A stretch of 9,171 nt of DNA from Planctomycetota bacterium (GTDB taxonomy: Bacteria > Planctomycetota > MHYJ01 > JACPRB01), in contig JAHFOZ010000195.1 of NCBI GenBank assembly GCA_023261405.1, forward strand, positions 1-9,171, in the 5' to 3' direction. Shown piece after piece: positions 7,201 through 9,171 of this stretch (position 1 is its first letter; each line of letters opens with the position of its first letter). Position numbers and translations under genes: made by a program. The notes below the pieces were generated by a model. The model was not told the DNA's origin and did no database searches. It was given only the letters and a program-made list of their open reading frames with translations.

Positions 7201-9171
7201 GGGGAGGCAGCTTCCAGCCCTACGCCACGTCGACTATGGTCTACGACGCCAACGGCCGGGTGATGGAGGTGAAGGACCCCCTCAACCATTCCACGTTCAC
7301 GACCTATACCGCAATCGGGCAGCAGGAGACGACGACCGACAAGAACGGGAACATGACCCGGTATGTCTACAACCTTCGCGGCCTCATGGAGCGGATCGAG
7401 TATCCCTCGATTCAGGTTGGCGTCCAGGCTGTGATCCCCACCGAGGAGTTCGGGTACGACGAGGAGGGTAATCGGACCACGTTCCAGGACCGGAACGGCC
7501 ACGTGACGACGACCGTCTATGACAAGCTCAGCCGGCCCGCGAAGGTCGTGAACCCGGACGGCAGTTTCCGGGAGACGGCCTTTGATCCTGCCGGCCGGGC
7601 GGTGAGCACGACCGATGAGCGGGGTTCGTCCTTCGTGTATACCTTCGACAAGGCGGGTCGGAAGACCTCCCAGAGGGATTCATTGGGGATTCAGACGAAT
7701 TTCCTCTATTTGGACACCGGTCAGCTTTCGAGAACGATTGAACTGGCGTTCAGCCCTGTCCGCTTCACCACCTATGACTACAATTCTCGCGGGCAGCAGA
7801 CCCAGATCACGTATCCCGATTTCACCGTCCGCAAGACCGAATACGACGGGCTCGGACGGAGGGTCGAGGAGGAAGACGAGTCGGGGATCAAGACGAAGTT
7901 CGTCTACGCGCCGACGGGAGAGCTCCTTGAGGTCCAGCAGCCGGCCCCGGCCGACGAGACGCAGTTCACGACGGTCACGCGGTTCGAATTTGACGAACTC
8001 GGGCGCAAGGTCAAGCAGTTCGACGCCCTCAGTCGGCTGACGGAGTTCTCCTACAGCGTGCGGGGCGAACTCCTGACGCGGACAAGGCCGATGGGAGAGA
8101 GCGAGACGTTCACGTACGACTTCCAGGGGAATCTGGCGACGCGGAAGGACGCGCTCAACCGGACGACGGGCTTTCTGTACAACGCGCTGAACCTCCTCAC
8201 CGAGAAACAGTTCCCGGACCTCTCGAAGCAGAGGTTTACCTATTTTGCGGGCGGCCAGAGGGCGAGCTTCGCGATCCATCCGGCCGGGGGCGGGTCGCCC
8301 GAGACGACCGCCTTCACGCTGGACGGCCGCGGCCGCCTGGCGTCCCAGGCCAACCCGGACGGCTCGTCTCTGGAGTGGAGCTATGACGTCGCGGGCAACC
8401 GGACGGGCGTCAAGGTGCTGCGGATGGCAGCCACGACCCAGGAGATTTCTTATACATGGACCTCGCGGAATGAACTCTTCCAGGTCTTCCGCGGCGGCGA
8501 GGAGTGGGCCCGGTACTCGTACGATCCGGCGGGCAACCGCGCGAGCGTATCCTACGTCAACGGCACGAAGCAGATCCTGACCTACAACAAGAAGAACCAG
8601 CTGACGAACATCGAGAACCGGCGGGTCCCGCCCGGGACGACGCCGGCCAACTACCTGGAGGATCCGGCGCTCGTCTCCGCCTGGCGGATGGAGTTCATGG
8701 GGCAAGACGAGGAGCAGCTCAACACGATGGCCCCGTCGGGCAGCACGTTCCCGATCTTCACCGCGGCGGGAGGCGGATTTGTGGGATTCGGCATCAACTT
8801 CGCCTCGACGAGCGCGCTCTCCACGCCCCTCCCGTCCACGGCGCGGGCGTTCCCGGCGACTCAGGGGACCCTCGTGACCCACTACAAGCCCTCGACGGGG
8901 ACGATCACGGGGAATCCTGCGGAGCTGCTCTCGACGAGGCAGACGGCGGCGACGGCGGTGGCCCAGGAATTCCGGAGGAACCCCGACAATTCCCTCACGT
9001 TCGGGGAGGCGGGGGTCCAGGTGGCCAGCGCGCCGCTCACCTGGAACGCCGCCCAGCACAACGCCGTTTCCTTCACGTGGGATTCCTCAGGGGCCGAGAT
9101 CAAACAGAATGGCCTCAGCGTGGCAACCGGGGCGAACCCTCTCGCGAGCTCCTCGGTGGGGCGGTACGTGA
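1128..9171 (+). CDS. Giant secreted RHS/YD-repeat protein, C-terminus beyond window
   Basis: One uninterrupted frame of 2681 complete codons runs off the end of the window without a stop, so the gene is 3'-partial. Domains in order by residue: signal peptide 1-40; beta-propeller about 78-368; PKD-like Ig domains 369-468 and 469-561; HYR-like 'LWPP' domain 562-680; Ala-rich linker 681-726; eight BIG2 domains 727-1425; plug-type Ig domain 1426-1528; RHS N-terminal region 1529-1705 with RTYD and FGLGW; YD repeats 1706-2502; LamG-like domain from 2515 on. Known: YD repeats in RHS, TcC and teneurin proteins build a hollow beta-barrel shell, often closed by an RHS core and carrying a variable C-terminal cargo. 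Inferred: the protein is exported by Sec and acts at the cell surface or outside the cell in adhesion, competition or ligand binding. The core motif and any toxin are not visible here. The start is set by GGAGG 5 bases upstream and by the signal peptide. Codon use is uniformly GC-rich, with no frameshift seen. The RHS family call is firm and the biological role is not. Confidence 0.95.
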   Translation, partial: MRLIPVVRISKRVARSVCLLLAVTSFLYCNPIMATMAAAAEPIPAAPKPLPFLSIPPAWTGLVAPPAPTLPAAQEVSDWQDGDVFVTQRGGGVNVYSNSGVFKETILDDLPDGVGTIGDTLTGMAFDKDGHLHVTTFTHDKIVKHSKVHPHAILNKLDTKVDLAGLCESIVFMDNGDFLVGSVFHTSHGGGSNDVSRYNAAGALLETYDVAIENIGSDWIELASDQRTLFYTSEGRRVMRYDIVAKKQLSDFSLLPDGGPSVPDRSFALRLLPPGDGRGGLLVAQSHNIKRLDGVGNVVQTYDVPGEDSWFPLGLDPNGTSFWAGGANSRSNFYRFNIQSGAIEAGPIQVGVLGIGAIIVKGERLAGINRPPTTTCPDPVVIEDPVPGGTPVTLTATVSDPDCNRLTIEWNVDGGPAERVDTIATGQMPTTGVVSFTYLYKGGVHPVTLTVKDGRAVATCETTVTIRGNQPPTITCPPVEKECTSPTGTSATLLAHVEDPDGDSLVVTWEVGGNIVQTDTVPSGADVPFTRSYPIGATQVIVRVSDGQADPVVCPTTVTIQDTMPPAVVCSVATASLWPPDHKKLLDVGFSLTVSDCDPSPAVTVKVYSDEPDEAQTGDGTTHADAVITQTAPGQFRVQLRPERKGDADGRVYLIVVTATDSSGNSTTCCSTVTVPKSQSKADLQSVATQAAAAHAACGPNGSPTTPHLLASSAGVAGPGQALLLAAPTITAVEISPEDPTLGSGEMLQLVATATLSDSSTQVVTGTAAWTSSDLSVATVNSAGFVTAISPGESVIAAVKDGVADTVRVTVVLARVLSLQVAPEFARLFEGSTYPYTALGEATDGSTQNLTNEVTWTSSNPAVVSITTRGVATAESAGTATIRATSADSLTSSGTFIVLPRTIVEIKLDPLFDGPRFAGQKRQYLATGFFIDCTSEDVTDDVIWTSSNTAVATIDAHGLATTLSAGTTTITATSGLVSSSTELLVNARVLNSISVRATITANSGRLVVGQSHQFQAFGIFNDGTEEDFTLTASWGSTNPAVATVNSTGLVTAVAPGAIFITAAQGGKTGARILTVIAKVIEGIIIRPDSRVIVVGTSRQLSAFAFYNDGSEVDVSASTTWSATAVVLTITSTGLLSAHQFGTGYVTATSGAASSGPVQFLIRDASLTSITVTPADDLIGTFQTRQYTATGHFDDGTTDDITSSVQWSTSDDRLATIQTFGATAGLLAAQGIVGEVQVSAKFGAIIRTTNAAIFEVIPVKIDVTPAQACVQIGSMHAFVATATFSDNSASNITSFATWASSNTALATVTSSGVATGIAQGTVSISATLQGVSGVSSLRVLPPLASISLTPSPASVPKASTLQFTATGTFADLTTLDITAEVEWSSSNPAVATVSPAGVATGVTQGTATITASCSGVSGSRLLTVTAPDPAPVIEIASPGEFAEIKGLTPIMATISDLNLTSFTVKLIRQGESDGPILGSGSSSVTNAPVGTLDPTLLENDFYTIRITASDASDQTVVAELDVTVVGEQKVGIFTLTFTDLAVPLHGIPITVNRTYDTRLGTGKDFGLGWRLDVVAGNVKERSNHDVMVTLPDNRRASFQFKPTGAFDDLNAATEALGLCPIFSRDRTPNYVGEATVPGWKLRSTGSQDLIAIPTETELCTGFQGVDVPVPTKFDVYYFDFTPYRPPGFVVSDQRGVAYEYAMQSGGRLVRIQEPNGNALTISDSKIEHSMGEKIDIVRAGSGRIERLVDPDGNAVVYEYPAGGGTLSASLDRESNRTRYLYNAQGKLRDILDPRGVRAVRNEYSAEGRLISHTDAAGNRIDFAHDVPGRQEVVTDRRGNLTIYVYNDDGDVVAQTNALGHTRFFEYDAAGNQTLVRDELGNEVRSEYDPAGNLTKRTDPIGLFNVDTHYAYNSRGQLLQFSPPGGVGARTNEYDPEGNLTATWNLFSVDRVTFEYDGLGRQTASIDPFGTRTIFEYRDVGGLPPSFGSQIVEQRVVSSASVPLRKSTFTYDRNGRRLTETIWKKDGGGSFQPYATSTMVYDANGRVMEVKDPLNHSTFTTYTAIGQQETTTDKNGNMTRYVYNLRGLMERIEYPSIQVGVQAVIPTEEFGYDEEGNRTTFQDRNGHVTTTVYDKLSRPAKVVNPDGSFRETAFDPAGRAVSTTDERGSSFVYTFDKAGRKTSQRDSLGIQTNFLYLDTGQLSRTIELAFSPVRFTTYDYNSRGQQTQITYPDFTVRKTEYDGLGRRVEEEDESGIKTKFVYAPTGELLEVQQPAPADETQFTTVTRFEFDELGRKVKQFDALSRLTEFSYSVRGELLTRTRPMGESETFTYDFQGNLATRKDALNRTTGFLYNALNLLTEKQFPDLSKQRFTYFAGGQRASFAIHPAGGGSPETTAFTLDGRGRLASQANPDGSSLEWSYDVAGNRTGVKVLRMAATTQEISYTWTSRNELFQVFRGGEEWARYSYDPAGNRASVSYVNGTKQILTYNKKNQLTNIENRRVPPGTTPANYLEDPALVSAWRMEFMGQDEEQLNTMAPSGSTFPIFTAAGGGFVGFGINFASTSALSTPLPSTARAFPATQGTLVTHYKPSTGTITGNPAELLSTRQTAATAVAQEFRRNPDNSLTFGEAGVQVASAPLTWNAAQHNAVSFTWDSSGAEIKQNGLSVATGANPLASSSVGRYV
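1359..2231 (+). other. N-terminal NHL/SMP-30-like beta-propeller domain
   Basis: Residues 78-368 show repeating units of about 45 residues in the style of six-bladed propellers. Examples are DVFVTQRGGGVNVYSNSG, LTGMAFDKDGHLHVTTF, DVSRYNAAGALLETYDV, GLLVAQSHNIKRLDGVGNVV and LGLDPNGTSFWAGG. The pattern 'short hydrophobic strand, D-x-x-G or N-x-x-G turn, hydrophobic strand, then a K/R-x-x-x or Y-x-x-x-G turn' is typical of NHL and SMP-30/gluconolactonase-like folds. No catalytic set can be assigned by eye. The likely role is ligand or glycan binding. The blade count is an estimate. Confidence 0.6.
2232..2810 (+). other. Two PKD-like Ig domains
   Basis: Residues 369-468 and 469-561 are two related domains. 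Each opens with N-x-PP-T-x-T-CP and contains a 'V-x-DPD-x-(D/N)-x-L' strand with W-x-V nearby. Each ends with a 'V-x-V-x-DG' strand followed by a Cys-containing strand (ATCETTV; VVCPTTV). The repeated Cys at equivalent positions suggests a disulfide in each, in keeping with export. Such domains are structural spacers in extracellular proteins. Confidence 0.65.
2811..3167 (+). other. HYR-like domain with LWPP signature
   Basis: Residues 562-680 begin DTMPPAVVC, followed by SLWPPDHK, SDCDPSPAVTV, VYSDEPDE, a GDGTTHADAVI stretch, LRPERKGDADGRVYLIVV, and end TATDSSGNSTTCCSTVTVPKSQ. This order of LWPP-x-HK, D-x-CDP, SDEP, R-x-ER-x-G-x-x-x-GRVY and TD-x-SGN-S is a recurring module in very large secreted proteins of environmental bacteria. 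It is related to HYR/Ig folds. Its exact ligand is unknown to me. It is followed by an Ala/Ser-rich linker (residues 681-726). Confidence 0.65.
3306..5402 (+). repeat. Array of eight BIG2 (bacterial Ig-like) domains
   Basis: Eight consecutive units of 83-93 residues start at 3306, 3564, 3822, 4083, 4353, 4614, 4893 and 5142. The shared pattern is 'I/L-x-V/L-x-P ... G-x-x-x-Q-(F/Y)-x-A-x-(A/G)-x-(F/Y)-x-D-(G/N)-(S/T) ... D-(V/I)-T ... (V/A)-x-W-(T/S)-SS/T-N-(P/T)-A-V-A-T-V ... G-(L/V)-(V/A)-T ... G-T-x-x-I-x-A'. Units 1-4, 7 and 8 fit well. Unit 5 has lost the SN-P-AVATV core (it reads WSATAVVLTI). Unit 6 carries a longer loop before the last strands. Unit 3 has an unusual Cys in the D-G-S turn. 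BIG2 arrays act as rigid stalks and sometimes as adhesive surfaces, as in intimin and invasin. Here they separate the propeller from the YD barrel. Confidence 0.85.
4239..4258 (+). repeat. 20-nt exact direct repeat, copy 1 (copy 2 at 5283-5302)
   Basis: The 20 bases encoding the core N-P-A-V-A-T-V of BIG2 unit 4 are identical at DNA level to 5283-5302 in unit 8. A related 14-base match lies in unit 2 near 3704. The rest of the units has diverged strongly. This points to past duplication or gene conversion, or to convergent codon choice in a short constrained motif. Confidence 0.6.
5403..5711 (+). other. Plug-type Ig domain before the RHS region
   Basis: Residues 1426-1528 begin APDPAPVIEIASPGEFAEI, continue with LTPIMATISDLNLTSFTVKL, then a VGTLDPTLLENDFYTIRITA stretch, and end AELDVTVVGEQ. 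In large bacterial RHS proteins an Ig/FN-like domain of this type (I-x-x-P ... D-x-NL-x-x-(F/Y)-x-(V/L) ... LDPT-x-L-x-N-x-(F/Y)-Y-x-IR) usually sits just ahead of the YD shell. In teneurins and Tc toxins a comparable domain plugs the barrel opening. The plug role here is inferred. Confidence 0.6.
5712..6242 (+). other. RHS N-terminal region (RTYD / GLGW)
   Basis: Residues 1529-1705 hold the classical entry motif of RHS proteins: VGIFTLTFTDLAVPLHGIPI, then VNRTYD, then FGLGWRLDV. This is followed by a strand-rich region with two Cys residues (LCPIFSRD and ELCTGF) and an F-x-V-x-DQRG-x-x-YEY stretch leading into the YD repeats. This segment caps one end of the barrel in known YD-shell structures. 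Confidence 0.8.
6243..8633 (+). repeat. YD-repeat (RHS) barrel region
   Basis: Residues 1706-2502 contain a few dozen degenerate units of about 20-22 residues of the form Y-(D/N)-x-x-G-(N/R)-(L/R/Q)-x-x-x-x-D-x-x-G. Clear examples are FFEYDAAGNQTLVRD, SEYDPAGNLTKRTDP, NEYDPEGNLTATW, FEYDGLGRQTASIDP, FTYDRNGRRLTET, FGYDEEGNRTTFQDRNGH, TEYDGLGRRVEEEDESG, FEFDELGRKVKQFD, WSYDVAGNRTGV and YSYDPAGNRASV. No Cys is present. The region is long enough for a complete shell as in TcC or teneurin proteins. The RHS-associated core (D-P-x-G ending) is not reached within the window. Confidence 0.9.
8670..9171 (+). other. LamG/concanavalin-like domain, partial
   Basis: From residue 2515 the YD pattern stops abruptly after NQLTNIENRR and a PPGTTPANYLEDP linker. 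The following sequence looks like a LamG jelly roll: LVSAWRMEF, then GGGFVGFGINFASTSALSTP, GTLVTHYKPSTG, RNPDNSLTFGEAGVQV, LTWNAAQHNAVSFTWDSSG and IKQNGLSVATG. The order 'W-x-(F/M)-E ... G-x-x-G-x-x-(L/I)-x-F ... GT-(L/I) ... W-x-x-x-x-x-H-x-x-(V/A)-x-(T/S)-W-D ... x-x-NG' matches LamG/laminin-like domains that bind glycans or proteins. The domain runs to the window edge, so its end and what follows are unknown. Confidence 0.55.

Noticed and set aside
5238..7502. Long minus-strand open frame of 754 codons, and several others on the minus strand between 1200 and 9059
   Set aside because: These lie opposite the RHS frame. Their translations are low-complexity Arg/Asp/Val/Gly/Pro strings with no domain and no ribosome sites. 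They arise because the real gene is GC-rich at third positions.
6243..8633. CRISPR-like or satellite DNA repeats
   Set aside because: The periodicity is at protein level (YD units). The DNA copies are too diverged and have no constant spacer pattern.

Overview
The window is GC-rich, with G or C at most third codon positions. It looks like part of a bacterial chromosome, from a lineage that encodes very large secreted repeat proteins (Acidobacteriota, Planctomycetota, Myxococcota or similar uncultured phyla). The sequence alone does not fix the phylum. There is no rRNA, tRNA, CRISPR array or recognisable transposase. All convincing coding sequence is on the + strand.

Layout: (1) 1-407 is a non-coding leader with several small dyads, a 10-bp inverted pair at 1-10/104-113, a TATAAT-like box at 292-297 and a possible 5'UTR hairpin. 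(2) 408-1109 encodes a 233-residue protein with one N-terminal membrane anchor and an extracytoplasmic domain that resembles the PsbP/Mog1/DcrB fold. (3) After an 18-nt gap with a strong GGAGG site, one giant open frame starts at 1128. It runs without a stop to the last base (at least 2681 codons) and continues beyond the window.

The giant product is a secreted RHS/YD-repeat protein built like a string of beads. In order it has a Sec signal peptide, an NHL/SMP-30-like beta-propeller, two PKD-like Ig domains, a Cys-containing 'LWPP' HYR-like domain, a linker, eight tandem BIG2 Ig-like domains, a plug-type Ig domain, the RHS N-terminal (RTYD...GLGW) region, about 800 residues of YD repeats, and a LamG/concanavalin-like domain still running at the window edge. 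The RHS-associated core and any C-terminal toxin or release domain are not in the window.

Inferred working model: the two genes form one transcription unit encoding a membrane-anchored accessory protein and a large exported YD-shell protein. The Ig array would be a stalk, the propeller and LamG domains would bind ligand, and the YD barrel would be the shell or cargo compartment. An Eag-like (DUF1795) role for the small protein is a hypothesis resting on fold resemblance and gene order.
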